Source of the DNA: Arthrobacter terrae
Lineage (GTDB): Bacteria > Actinomycetota > Actinomycetes > Actinomycetales > Micrococcaceae
Assembly: GCF_015708085.1 (NCBI RefSeq)
Contig: NZ_JADNYM010000022.1
Coordinates: 29,378 to 93,377 of the forward strand
Reading direction: 5' to 3'
DNA: 64,000 bases
Shown: piece by piece, positions 17,441 to 25,710 of the stretch
Layout of the letters: every line of letters begins with the position of its first letter
Numbering within the stretch: position 1 is the first letter of the stretch
The notes under the pieces: model-generated
Told to the model about the DNA's origin: nothing
The model's database searches: none
Seen by the model: the letters and a program-made list of their open reading frames with translations, nothing else
Made by a program: the position numbers and the translations under genes

Positions 17441-18486
17441 TGGCGGGTACCAGTTCAGGCACGGCACTTGCCCCGGCACTTGCCGCGGCACTTGCCCCGG
17501 CACTGGCGCCGACTATTCGCCCAATCCGCGCCTTTGCCGTCTCCGTCTTACGGGTAAGGCAGTTGTCGGAGCATTTCCGCCGGATCACCTTCACCGGGGC
17601 GGACCTGGAGCGTTTCGGTCCCGCAGCCGGAGCGCCCACCCTCGATTTGCGGATCAAGGTGATGATTCCGTCGCCGGGCCATCCGCTGCCGGACTTCGGG
17701 GAGCTCACGGGCACCGGCCTTGAAGCAGGCTGGTACCAAAACTGGCTGGCCATGGAACCGGCCTCGCGGGGCAGTATGCGCACCTATACTGTCAGGGAAT
17801 ACCGGCAAGGGGAAAGGATTCTCCCGCCCGGCGGTGCGGGGGCGGCAGAGCTGGACATTGATTTTGTCCTGCACGGCGCCACCGAGACGGCCGGCACCGG
17901 CGGCCCGGCGGCAACCTGGGCCGCCGCTGCCGCGCCAGGGGATCAGCTCACCGTCATTGGGCCCGATTCCCGCGCCGCGGGCTGCGCGGGCATCGAGTTC
18001 CACCCCGGCGGGATCCCGCTGGGCCACAACCGGCACATATTACTTGCCGGGGACGAGACCGCAGTCCCGGCCATCAGCGCCGTGCTTGAGTCGCTTCCTG
18101 CGGGAGTGACCGGCGATGCGATCTTGGAGGTCCCCGCCGCTGCGGACATGCTCCAGCTGCGCACGCGATCCCGTATTGACGTGCGATGGTTGGTGCGGGG
18201 CAGCCACACGCATGGCGAGCTTTTGCAGCGGGCCGTCCGCGCCGCCGTCGTGCCCGCTGCCTGCCAGAGTGGAAGTGAGCCCGAAGCCGTGGATGTAGAC
18301 GCCGCGATCCTGTGGGAAACGCCGCAGGCACCGGTGGGCACGGGGAACGGCTTTTACGCCTGGATCGCGGGTGAAGCCGCGATGGTGCGCGAGTTGCGGC
18401 GCTATTTGGTCCGCGATGCGGGTGTGGAGCGAAACCGGGTGGCGTTCATGGGGTATTGGCGGCTGGGCAAGGCCGAGCGCGCCTGA
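17440..18486 (+). CDS. Siderophore-interacting protein (SIP), FAD-binding ferric reductase family
   Basis: The ATG overlaps the ATPase stop (TAATG). The 348-residue product has an FAD-binding barrel with RTYTVREYR and RVRQLSEHFRRITFTGADLE. A C-terminal SIP domain contains ILLAGDETAVPAISAVLESL and ends RNRVAFMGYWRLGKAE. These proteins release iron from imported ferric siderophores by reduction in the cytoplasm, so it completes the operon. Residues 9-24 are an Ala/Pro/Leu repeat encoded by a 12-bp minisatellite. An acidic/His insertion lies near the C-terminal third. Confidence 0.92.
   Translation: MAGTSSGTALAPALAAALAPALAPTIRPIRAFAVSVLRVRQLSEHFRRITFTGADLERFGPAAGAPTLDLRIKVMIPSPGHPLPDFGELTGTGLEAGWYQNWLAMEPASRGSMRTYTVREYRQGERILPPGGAGAAELDIDFVLHGATETAGTGGPAATWAAAAAPGDQLTVIGPDSRAAGCAGIEFHPGGIPLGHNRHILLAGDETAVPAISAVLESLPAGVTGDAILEVPAAADMLQLRTRSRIDVRWLVRGSHTHGELLQRAVRAAVVPAACQSGSEPEAVDVDAAILWETPQAPVGTGNGFYAWIAGEAAMVRELRRYLVRDAGVERNRVAFMGYWRLGKAERA
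17464..17511 (+). repeat. Four 12-bp units coding for an Ala-Leu-Ala-Pro linker
   Basis: Four units of GCACTTGCCCCG type, with one or two changes per copy, encode APALAAALAPALAP at the N-terminus of the siderophore-interacting protein. In-frame expansion only lengthens the linker. Confidence 0.8.
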
Positions 18487-18538
18487 GTTGCTGCAAACGC
18501 GCTGCTTGAGATCGGGCGTTGAACTGCGGTTGCAGACC

Positions 18539-20215
18539 TCATCCGGTGCGCCGGGCGACCAGCCCCGCGACGAGGGTGAGCAGCGCGGCGACGCCGAAGG
18601 CCACGGCGAAACCCGCCTCAGGATTGATCAGCAGGGCGGCAAAGACGGCGCCCACCACGCCCAGCACGGCGGCGGTGGTGAGCGTCTCGTTCAACTGCAG
18701 GGCCGAAGCGTTGCTGCCCTGTTCCGCGGGAGGCGACTGCTCCAGCACCAGCACGGACTGCGTTGGATAGGCCATCCCCATCCCCATCCCGGCGAACGCC
18801 CAGCCAAGCCACGCGACCCACACCGGCGTGGCCGGCAGTACCACCAGGGCGCAAACGAAGACGCCCAGCAGAATTCCCAGTGCCCCGAGCAGCAGCCTGC
18901 GATGTGGTGGCACGACGCCGCGGCCGGCGAACCAGGAGCCGGTGAACCAGGTAATCCCGCCCACGGTCAGCGATAGGCCGGCAAGCCAGGCCGGCAGCCC
19001 GCGCTGCTGGATCATCAGCAGCGGCAGATACACATCACCGAGGGTGAAGGCGGTGCCGATCAGCGCGCGCATCAGGATCAGCGACGGCATGCCCCGCCGC
19101 GACCGCCAGGTTCCGCGCGGCAGCAGTTTGGGCACGGCGACGATCAGGACGACGACGGCGGCACCGAGTTCGGCGGCCCACCAGGGTTGCGTACGCTGGG
19201 CCGCGTTCCCCAGCACCAGCACCGCGAGAGCCGCGGCAACAGCCCAGCCGGGTCGACGCCACACAGGAGCAAGCCGCATCCGGTGCATCTGCAGTCGGTA
19301 AAACCGGCTCCGCGGTGCCGCTGCGCTGCTGGGATCAGTGTTTGTCCGGGTTCGGCTTGCCCGGACCTGAACGGCCAGGTTCATGCCGCGGGTGCCCGAA
19401 CGGACCAGCACCACAGCGAAGACGGCCAGGACAGGAACGGAAACGAACACCCAGCGCCAGCCGAACTGGTCCGTGACGGCGCCGCTGACCGCGGGCCCCA
19501 CAATTGATGGCAGCACCCAGGCTGCCGCAAGCGCGGCGAACATCTTTGCGCGCAGGGCGGCCGGAAACACGCGGGCAATCACCACGTACAGGGCCACGCC
19601 CTCCAACCCTGCCCCCAGACCCTGAATGGCCCGCCCTGCCACCAGGACTTCCATGGTCGGCGCAGCCGCAGCCACCAGCAGGCCCAGGCAATCCACGGCG
19701 ATGCCCGCCATTAAAGGCCCGCCAGGACCCGAGCGGTCAATCCACGGTGCGGCGAAGGCCATCGCAACCACCGAAGTCGCCATCGTCACGGCGAATGCCA
19801 AGCCATAGAGCGGAAGACCATCGAGTTCCTGCGCCGCCCGCGGCATCGCTGTGGTGATGGCAGAGACGGAATACGCGACCAAAAACGCAAGGCTGAACAA
19901 GCCCACCGTCGCCTTGCGGTACGTGGCTCCCCAGATGGATACCGGAGCGGCGGACTTTTTTTCCGCCGGGCCCGGTTCCGCCGGGGTCAGTTCCGCCGGC
20001 CCCGGTTCCGCCGGGGTCAGTTCCGCCGGCCCCGGTTCCGCCGGGGTCAGTTCCGCCGGCCCCGGTTCCGCCGGGGTCAGTTCCGCCGGCCCCGGTTGCG
20101 CCGTGCCCGGTTGAGCCGTGCCCATTTTCGTCAAGCCCATTTTCGTCGGCCCCGGTTTCGCCGGGCCCGGTGGCGCACCGCCCTCTTGCTTTGGCCGGCC
20201 CCTGCGGATCAACAC
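18539..20215 (-). CDS. MFS transporter with N-terminal repeat extension
   Basis: This 558-residue protein has a hydrophobic core from about residue 95 (KATVGLFSLAFLVAYSVSAI) with about 12 or more transmembrane segments. Major-facilitator motifs include DRSGPGGPLMAGIAVDCLG after the second helix. The first 90 residues are hydrophilic and contain PGPAELTPAE four times. The start GTG 20215 is uncertain; a later start nearer the core is possible. It is convergent with the siderophore operon, so export of a siderophore or related molecule is plausible but not shown by the sequence. Confidence 0.8.
   Translation of the reverse strand: MLIRRGRPKQEGGAPPGPAKPGPTKMGLTKMGTAQPGTAQPGPAELTPAEPGPAELTPAEPGPAELTPAEPGPAELTPAEPGPAEKKSAAPVSIWGATYRKATVGLFSLAFLVAYSVSAITTAMPRAAQELDGLPLYGLAFAVTMATSVVAMAFAAPWIDRSGPGGPLMAGIAVDCLGLLVAAAAPTMEVLVAGRAIQGLGAGLEGVALYVVIARVFPAALRAKMFAALAAAWVLPSIVGPAVSGAVTDQFGWRWVFVSVPVLAVFAVVLVRSGTRGMNLAVQVRASRTRTNTDPSSAAAPRSRFYRLQMHRMRLAPVWRRPGWAVAAALAVLVLGNAAQRTQPWWAAELGAAVVVLIVAVPKLLPRGTWRSRRGMPSLILMRALIGTAFTLGDVYLPLLMIQQRGLPAWLAGLSLTVGGITWFTGSWFAGRGVVPPHRRLLLGALGILLGVFVCALVVLPATPVWVAWLGWAFAGMGMGMAYPTQSVLVLEQSPPAEQGSNASALQLNETLTTAAVLGVVGAVFAALLINPEAGFAVAFGVAALLTLVAGLVARRTG
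19981..20100 (-). repeat. Exact 30-bp tandem repeat, four copies
   Basis: A 30-bp G/C-rich unit, beginning CCGGGGTCAGTTCCGCCGG on the plus strand, occurs four times, with one base changed in the last copy. It encodes the decapeptide PGPAELTPAE in the N-terminus of the MFS transporter. Shorter relatives extend to about 20170. Confidence 0.95.
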
Positions 20216-20381
20216 GGGGTCGTTGTCGAGGATTTAGGATTCACCCCTCTATCATCGTCCGTTGCCGGGGACTCCGTCGGGTTTTTGTTGGCGGCGTCGG
20301 GCACAGCGGCATGAACCAGATTAGGGCCCTCCTGGTCAGCCGGATCACGCCCCGGTGCAGTGCTCCTGAGGACCGCAGTTT

Positions 20382-20618
20382 TTAGGCGTTAGTCGCGGCC
20401 GCGCTTTCGTCGCTTTCGGTGTTCTCCCGCTCGACGAACTCCTCGTCGATTTCATAGTGCCGAAACTCCGTCTCCGGGTCCGGCGCGCCGTCCACAATAT
20501 ATTCGCGGTCGAGCTGGCGCTGTACCTGGCTGTCGAGGATCTGCAGTTTCGTATCCGCGATCTTGTCGAGGTTCTCGGGAAACTTGTCGTCGGGGGTAAG
20601 ACGCAAATTGCTGGCCAT
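20382..20618 (-). CDS. Small acidic conserved hypothetical protein
   Basis: From ATG 20618 (GAGAGAGCACATC upstream) the product is 78 residues, soluble and acidic. It reads LRLTPDDKFPENLDKIADTK in the first third and ends in a Glu/Asp/Ser-rich tail (EFVERENTESDESAAATNA). The longer frame to 20963 antisense to the SGNH gene was rejected for lack of a site. I do not recognise a domain. It is divergent from the SGNH hydrolase. Confidence 0.6.
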   Translation of the reverse strand: MASNLRLTPDDKFPENLDKIADTKLQILDSQVQRQLDREYIVDGAPDPETEFRHYEIDEEFVERENTESDESAAATNA

Positions 20619-20706
20619 GATGTGCTCTCTCGCTGAGGATTTCCGCCGGATGCAGGCTATAGCCCAAACGGCAACTTTGGACCGATCATAGTGTAACGGG
20701 AGGTCG

Positions 20707-20734
20707 TTGCGCACAATGATCGTAGGATTAATCT
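20707..20734 (+). promoter_or_regulatory. Possible sigma-70-type promoter
   Basis: TTGCGC (20707-20712) and TAATCT (20729-20734) are separated by 16 bp. If used, transcription would begin near 20741, upstream of GTG 20761 but downstream of the earlier in-frame ATG at 20716. This favours the GTG start. Confidence 0.3.
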
Positions 20735-20760
20735 GTCCAGTTCCCGGCGCGGAGGTAAGT

Positions 20761-21678
20761 GTGGAAGTTCCGACCAAAATCCCGGCAGCGATCCCGACAG
20801 CGTTTTCGGCAAAATATGTCGCCCTCGGGGATTCCTTCACCGAGGGCATGGGTGATGACGATCCGAAGCTGCCGCACGGCTGCCGTGGCTGGGCGGACCG
20901 CGTCGCCGAACAGCTGGCCCGGGCTGACACAAACCCCAACCCCAACGCCAATGCCAACGCCAATGCTGACGCCAGCCAGGGCGCCGGCCTGGGCTACGCG
21001 AACCTGGCCATCCGCGGCAAAAAGCTGCGCCAGGTCCTTAGCGAGCAGATCGATGCCGCAGTAGCGCTGCAGCCCACTCTCGTCAGTATGTATGCCGGAG
21101 CCAATGACATTCTCCGTCCCAAGGTGAATATTGATGCACTCATCGAGGACTACAGCCGTGGGATTGCGAAGCTAAGTGCCACCGGTGCCACGGTGCTGCT
21201 GTTCACCGGGTTTGATTCCAAGGCCTCGGGCGTCTTCGGAAAGACCCGCGGCCGGACGGCGATTTACAACGAACTGGTCAGGGAAGTTGCCGATGAGCAT
21301 AACGCACTGATCGTGGATTACTGGCGCTTCGACGAATACGACGATCCAAGGATGTGGAGCATCGACCGGATGCATATGTCCACTCCCGGACATATCAATA
21401 TGGCACGCCGCGTGCTGGCCCTGCTGGATCAGGAATCCGGGCTGGATGTGCCGGATCTGGAGCCTCTCCCGGTGTTGGGCCGGCTAAAAGTCGCGGCGGC
21501 GAACGCCCAGTGGGCGCGGGAGTACGTTGGTCCCTGGATCGGCCGGCGGTTGCGCGGAGTCTCGTCCGGGGACTCCCTTGATCCGCGGTGGCCGCGGCTG
21601 CATTCCCCGGGGCCGGCCGCTGTCGAGGAAGGCGCCCGGGGTGCCATAGGCCTCGCGGATTCCCCGGATTGGTCATAA
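20761..21678 (+). CDS. SGNH/GDSL-type hydrolase
   Basis: From GTG 20761 (GGAGGT just upstream) the product is 305 residues. It has the SGNH blocks: YVALGDSFTEG with the nucleophilic Ser (block I), a Gly in NLAIRGK (block II), YAGANDIL (block III) and DRMHMSTPGH with the Asp-x-x-His pair (block V). It is probably an esterase or lipase; no signal peptide is seen. A low-complexity segment NPNPNANANANADAS after the first block is encoded by a short tandem repeat. Substrate unknown. Confidence 0.82.
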   Translation: MEVPTKIPAAIPTAFSAKYVALGDSFTEGMGDDDPKLPHGCRGWADRVAEQLARADTNPNPNANANANADASQGAGLGYANLAIRGKKLRQVLSEQIDAAVALQPTLVSMYAGANDILRPKVNIDALIEDYSRGIAKLSATGATVLLFTGFDSKASGVFGKTRGRTAIYNELVREVADEHNALIVDYWRFDEYDDPRMWSIDRMHMSTPGHINMARRVLALLDQESGLDVPDLEPLPVLGRLKVAAANAQWAREYVGPWIGRRLRGVSSGDSLDPRWPRLHSPGPAAVEEGARGAIGLADSPDWS

Positions 21679-21896
21679 TCCACGCCAACTCATAGAATGG
21701 ATAGGCGTCAGGTGGCGCGGAGCGTGCGCAATTGCTCCGGTTGTTCGGGAACTTAGTTCCGGAAGGGCCGGTAGTTAGGGGCTCAAGTTGCGCGGTATCG
21801 CCAATACCTTGGTAGCTCAGGCTGCTGTCCGGTACGTCCCTGAACGCAATTCATGGCAGGTAAAACTGCCGACCATTCATTTTTTGGAGGATCGTC

Positions 21897-22133
21897 ATGG
21901 CAGCTCACTGCCAAGTGACTGGAGCCGAGCCGGGCTTTGGGCACAGCATTTCGCACTCGCACCGACGCAACAAGCGTCGGTTCGACCCGAACATTCAGAA
22001 GAAGCGCTACTGGGTTCCTTCCCTGCGCCGCAACGTCACACTGACCCTTTCGGTCCGTGGCATCAAGACCATCGACGTGCGCGGTATTGACGCCGTTGTC
22101 GCGCAGATCCAGGCACGCGGGGTGAAGCTCTAA
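21897..22133 (+). CDS. rpmB: 50S ribosomal protein L28
   Basis: The 78-residue protein has the L28 signature [20 protein letters not shown] and [20 protein letters not shown]. Only one Cys is present, so this is the form lacking the zinc-binding CxxC pairs. GGAGG lies just upstream of ATG 21897. It starts the rpmB-rpmG-rpsN operon; its stop overlaps the L33 start (TAATG). Confidence 0.97.
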   Translation: MAAHCQVTGAEPGFGHSISHSHRRNKRRFDPNIQKKRYWVPSLRRNVTLTLSVRGIKTIDVRGIDAVVAQIQARGVKL

Positions 22134-22300
22134 TGGCAAAAGACAGGGACGTACGTCCGATCATCAAGCTCAAGAGCACCGCGGGTACCGGTTTCACTTA
22201 CGTCACCCGCAAGAACCGTCGTAATGACCCCGACCGTTTGGTTCTGAAGAAGTACGATCCGAAGATCCGCCAGCACGTCGAATTCCGAGAGGAGCGCTAA
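22133..22300 (+). CDS. rpmG: 50S ribosomal protein L33
   Basis: This 55-residue product is directly coupled to L28 through TAATG. It reads [20 protein letters not shown] then [18 protein letters not shown], the standard L33 core. No Cys is present, so this is the zinc-independent version. It is followed 5 bp later by rpsN. Confidence 0.97.
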   Translation: MAKDRDVRPIIKLKSTAGTGFTYVTRKNRRNDPDRLVLKKYDPKIRQHVEFREER

Positions 22301-22305
22301 AACAC

Positions 22306-22611
22306 ATGGCTAAGAAGTCAATGATTGCAAAGAACGAACAGCGTAAAGTCATCGTTGAGCGTTACGCCGCCAAGCGCCTCGAGTTGAAGAAGACTTTGGT
22401 CGACGCTAACGCCACCGATGAAGCCCGCGAGGCCGCACGTCTGGGCCTGCAGAAGCTTCCCCGCAACGCTTCCCCGGTGCGTCTGCGTAACCGCGACGCG
22501 ATCGACGGACGCCCCCGTGGAACGCTGCAGAAGTTCGGCATCTCCCGTGTCCGCTTCCGTGACATGGCACACCGTGGCGAGCTGCCGGGCATCACCAAGT
22601 CCAGCTGGTAA
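22306..22611 (+). CDS. rpsN: 30S ribosomal protein S14, zinc-independent long form
   Basis: The 101-residue protein has the S14 pattern [20 protein letters not shown] and ends [17 protein letters not shown]. It is the long, Cys-free type rather than the 61-residue zinc-binding type. All three proteins of this operon lack zinc motifs. Such operons are often controlled by the zinc repressor Zur, but I saw no Zur palindrome ahead of rpmB. A strong terminator follows. Confidence 0.97.
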   Translation: MAKKSMIAKNEQRKVIVERYAAKRLELKKTLVDANATDEAREAARLGLQKLPRNASPVRLRNRDAIDGRPRGTLQKFGISRVRFRDMAHRGELPGITKSSW

Positions 22612-22664
22612 GCAGCCGAGGCAGCGAAAAGGCTGTTTCTGAGCTGACTCGCTCCATGGCATAA

Positions 22665-22700
22665 AAGAAGGACGGCGGCCCCAGTGGCCCCGTCCTTCTT
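22665..22700 (+). terminator. Rho-independent terminator of the ribosomal operon
   Basis: AAGAAGGACGG pairs with CCGTCCTTCTT (11 bp), with an inner GGCC/GGCC extension and a 5-nt loop. It lies 54 bp after the rpsN stop. Confidence 0.9.
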
Positions 22701-22716
22701 CTATGTCCTGAAACTC

Positions 22717-22766
22717 AGTAGCAGCAGCTGCATCCATTCCGACATTTGAGTGCATGTGCTGCTACT
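22717..22766. repeat. Imperfect palindrome related to the element at 26922
   Basis: AGTAGCAGCA and TGCTGCTACT are exact 10-bp arms around a 30-nt middle. The left end, AACTCAGTAGCAGCA from 22713, resembles AACTAGGTAGCAGCA in the palindrome at 26922, and both middles contain CCATTC and CATTT. They may be copies of one small repeat family. Confidence 0.5.
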
Positions 22767-22895
22767 TGGATAGGGAACGACGATGGGTATGGACCCGGCT
22801 CAAGATTGGCTGAGAGCGAAAAAAGCGGGATGTCGGTGGGAAAATTTGTGAAAACCCCGAAAAACCGCGAGAAGTAGCCGATTTATAGAGGTGGA

Positions 22896-22957
22896 ACTGG
22901 TATGTTCGCTAACAGTGGTTGGCACGCAACCGGCGTGCACGCTGAATCCATACCAGT
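22896..22957 (+). promoter_or_regulatory. Leader hairpin ahead of the HU gene
   Basis: ACTGGTATG (22896-22904) pairs with CATACCAGT (22949-22957), enclosing a second G/C-rich hairpin (GGCACGC with GCGTGCA). The right arm ends only 3 nt before the GGAGG ribosome-binding site. The fold could influence translation of HU; this is inference. Confidence 0.45.
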
Positions 22958-22971
22958 CCAGGAGGACATAC

Positions 22972-23259
22972 ATGGCTAAGAATCGTAGTGAATTGGTTGC
23001 AGAGGTCGCGGCTAAGGCTGACACCAGCCAGACGGCAGTAAACGCAGTGCTGGATGCCCTGTTCTCGGTTTTTGAGAGCTCCGTTTCCGCCGGCGAAAAA
23101 ATCACCATCCCGGGTTGGTTGGCCGTTGAGCGCACCGACCGCGCCGCCCGTACGGGCCGCAACCCGCAGACCGGCGAGGCCATCCAGATCGCCGCCGGCC
23201 ACAGCGTCAAGCTGACCGCAGGTTCCAAGCTCAAGGCCGCGGTCTCCACGAAGAAGTAG
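22972..23259 (+). CDS. hup: DNA-binding protein HU
   Basis: From ATG 22972 (AGGAGG at 22960-22965) the product is 95 residues. It has the HU/IHF fold: NRSELVAEVAAKADTSQTAV helices, GEKITIPGWLAVERTDRAAR, and the DNA-binding arm with TGRNPQTGEAIQI. It lacks the long Lys/Ala-rich tail found in some actinobacterial HupB. It is a nucleoid protein. The upstream leader is long and structured, and a clear terminator follows. Confidence 0.96.
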   Translation: MAKNRSELVAEVAAKADTSQTAVNAVLDALFSVFESSVSAGEKITIPGWLAVERTDRAARTGRNPQTGEAIQIAAGHSVKLTAGSKLKAAVSTKK

Positions 23260-23293
23260 TCTCCCAAGGACCTGCACGCTGCAGGACCTAAGC

Positions 23294-23327
23294 CTGAGGG
23301 CGGCCGCCGGGAGGTGGCCGCCCTCAG
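23294..23327 (+). terminator. Terminator of the HU gene
   Basis: CTGAGGGCGGCC and GGCCGCCCTCAG form a perfect 12-bp stem with a 10-nt loop, 34 bp after the stop, followed by GCGTCTT. Confidence 0.88.
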
Positions 23328-23414
23328 CGTCTTAAACAGGAGTGCCCGATGGGCGTCCAACGAAGTTCCTGAGAGCGTTCGCGAGGGGTCCCGACCGTGC
23401 TAACGGGGAAGTTT

Positions 23415-23473
23415 CCGGCGGACTCCCGGCGGACTCCCGGCGGTGCGCGGCGGTGCCCGGCGGTGCACGGCGG
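23415..23473. repeat. Short G/C-rich tandem repeats (CGGCGG-based)
   Basis: Two copies of CCGGCGGACTC are followed by three 10-bp copies of the CGGCGGTGC type. They lie in the gap between HU and the CopD-CtaG gene, which has no other recognised feature. Confidence 0.6.
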
Positions 23474-23535
23474 CAAAGTTCCTGGCCACCGGCGACGATT
23501 CGCGCATCTGCGGATGCTTGCCGGAGAATAGGTAC

Positions 23536-25710
23536 GTGCCAGTAACCACCACCAGCCGAAGAATTCCTCCCGTCAGCGGACCAGCAGCAGTACTGGGGAT
23601 CCGTGGCCTGTGGCTGCTGTCCGGAGCAGGCGCGGCCCTGCTGGCGCTGGTGGTTGCCTTGCTCTTTTCTTCAGCGGCCGCTGCCAGCACGCTGATAGAC
23701 CCAGGCGCCCTGACCCGGTGGGGCCTGCCGATAGCGCTGATCATCCACAACCTGGCGGTTGCCACCGTTATTGGATCGCTGGTTTTTGCGGTGGTGCTGC
23801 TGCCAAAGGATCTCGCTCCCAGCCGGCATGCGCCCGGCGGGCGATCTTCCGGATCTTCCCGCAGGGCGCCGGTAACGACGGCGCCGGTAACGACGGTGCC
23901 GGTCATGGGCGGGCCGGTGGGGCCGCCCGAACATCCTGCCTTCACCCGGGCCATGACGCTCGCTGCCGGCGCTGGCCTGCTCTGGACCATCTCTGCCGTC
24001 GCGGTGCTGATTTTCACCTACTCCGATATCTCCGGCCTGCCGATATCCGGCACGGGCGACTACTCCAACCAGTTGGTCTACTTCATGACAGACCAGGCAA
24101 CAGGTCAAGCCTGGCTGTCTATCTGCATTTTCGCCGCCGTCGTCACGACGCTGTGTTTTGGCGTCCGCTCAACCACCGGGCTGGGCCTGACCATGGTGCT
24201 GGCCATCCTCGGGCTTGTTCCACAGGCACTGATCGGGCACTCCTCCAGCGGCTCGGACCATCAGGGAGCGGTAAATTCCCTGCTGCTGCACATCATCGGC
24301 GTTGCCCTCTGGGTGGGTGGCATCATTGCGCTGGCAGCGGTGTCCACGAAGTTGGGTAAACTAACGGCACCGGTGCTGAAGCGGTTCTCCGCACTGGCTC
24401 TGGTGTGTTTCTTTGTTGTCTTCGCTTCCGGCGTGATTAACGCGGCCATCCGCGTGACCAGTTGGAATGCGCTTTTCACCTCCCCCTACGGCCAGATGAT
24501 CATGGCCAAGACGGTGGCCACGTTGGTGCTGGGCAGCATCGGTTACATGCACCGGTCCTGGATAATCCCGCGGCTTGAGGGCAAACGCCCGCTCGCAGCG
24601 TCCCGGGTCCTGTGGCAACTGATCCTCGGTGAATTGATAATCATGGGCGCCACCAGCGGGATAGCAGTCGCCCTGAGCCGATCCGCCCCGCCGCAGCCAA
24701 CCACTTTTGCACCTGACGCGACACCCGCCGTGATCCTCAGCGGGTACCCGCTGCCGCCCGAACTGACCTTCTCCCGCTGGTTCAGCGAGTGGCGATTCGA
24801 TTGGCTCTGGCTGACTTTTGTGCTGGTAAGCACGGCACTGTATTTCTCCGGCATGCTCAAGCTACACCGCCGGGGAGACAAATGGCCGGTGCTGCGGTTG
24901 GCCTCCTGGCTGGTCGGCATGGTGGCGCTGGTCTTCATCACCTCCGGCGGTCCGGCGGTGTACGGCATGGTGCTGTTCAGCGCGCACATGGTGGACCATA
25001 TGGCCTTGATGGTGGTGGCACCGCTGTTTATGGTACTGGCCGCACCAGTGTCCCTGGCGTTGAAGGCGCTGACTCCCCGCGGCGACGGGAGCCGAGGCGC
25101 ACGCGAATGGATCTTGGTGATTGTCCATTCCAGGTTCTCGAAGCTGGTAACGCACCCGCTCTTTGCCGCAGCCAACTTTGCCGGCTCGCTGGTGCTGTTT
25201 TACTACTCCGGCGCTTTTGAATATGCGATGCGGGACCACATTGGCCACGAACTGATGATTTTGCACTTCACGCTGACCGGTTATGTATTCATTCTCACCA
25301 TGATCGGTACGGATCCGCTGCCGCGTCGTGCGCCGTATCCGCTCCGGCTGCTGCTGCTGCTGGCCACGATGGCTTTCCACGCCTTTTTCGGGGTGACCCT
25401 GATGAGCTCCACGGCGCTGTTGGCCGGTGACTACTTCGGGAACATGGGCCGGTCCTGGGGCGCTTCGGCCATCGTGGACCAGCAGGCGGCCGGTGCCATC
25501 GCCTGGGGAATCGGCGAGGTCCCGACCCTGCTCATTGCCCTTGGGGTGGCTTTGATGTGGTCCCGTTCGGATGAACGCGAGATGAAGCGCAAGGACCGCG
25601 CTGCGGACCGGAATAATGATGCGGATTTGAGTGCTTACAACGATATGTTTGCCGACCTTGCCCAACGGGACGGAATCGTGCATGACGCCAAGCAAGGAGA
25701 ACACAGCTAG
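23536..25710 (+). CDS. CopD-CtaG fusion membrane protein (copper / cytochrome oxidase assembly)
   Basis: From GTG 23536 the product is 724 residues with about 14 or more hydrophobic helices. The first half is CopD-like (copper uptake), with HSSSGSDHQGAVNSLLLHII. The second half is the caa3-oxidase assembly domain CtaG, with VLFSAHMVDHMALMVVAPLF and a GHELMILHFTLTGYVFI helix. Conserved His and Met residues suit copper handling. It probably supplies copper to cytochrome c oxidase in the membrane. Its stop overlaps the GTG of the thioredoxin-NHL gene, so the two are translationally coupled. The upstream ATG/GTG choice is uncertain. Confidence 0.85.
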   Translation: MPVTTTSRRIPPVSGPAAVLGIRGLWLLSGAGAALLALVVALLFSSAAAASTLIDPGALTRWGLPIALIIHNLAVATVIGSLVFAVVLLPKDLAPSRHAPGGRSSGSSRRAPVTTAPVTTVPVMGGPVGPPEHPAFTRAMTLAAGAGLLWTISAVAVLIFTYSDISGLPISGTGDYSNQLVYFMTDQATGQAWLSICIFAAVVTTLCFGVRSTTGLGLTMVLAILGLVPQALIGHSSSGSDHQGAVNSLLLHIIGVALWVGGIIALAAVSTKLGKLTAPVLKRFSALALVCFFVVFASGVINAAIRVTSWNALFTSPYGQMIMAKTVATLVLGSIGYMHRSWIIPRLEGKRPLAASRVLWQLILGELIIMGATSGIAVALSRSAPPQPTTFAPDATPAVILSGYPLPPELTFSRWFSEWRFDWLWLTFVLVSTALYFSGMLKLHRRGDKWPVLRLASWLVGMVALVFITSGGPAVYGMVLFSAHMVDHMALMVVAPLFMVLAAPVSLALKALTPRGDGSRGAREWILVIVHSRFSKLVTHPLFAAANFAGSLVLFYYSGAFEYAMRDHIGHELMILHFTLTGYVFILTMIGTDPLPRRAPYPLRLLLLLATMAFHAFFGVTLMSSTALLAGDYFGNMGRSWGASAIVDQQAAGAIAWGIGEVPTLLIALGVALMWSRSDEREMKRKDRAADRNNDADLSAYNDMFADLAQRDGIVHDAKQGEHS

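Noticed and set aside
19981..20100. Regular 30-bp repeats as a CRISPR array
   Set aside because: There are no spacers between copies and the repeat is in frame within a transporter gene.
20619..20963. Upstream extension of the small acidic protein
   Set aside because: It is antisense to the SGNH hydrolase start and has repeat-derived residues. ATG 20618 is the better start.
21700..21896. Zur box ahead of rpmB
   Set aside because: I looked for a TGATAATCATTATCA-like palindrome and saw none.
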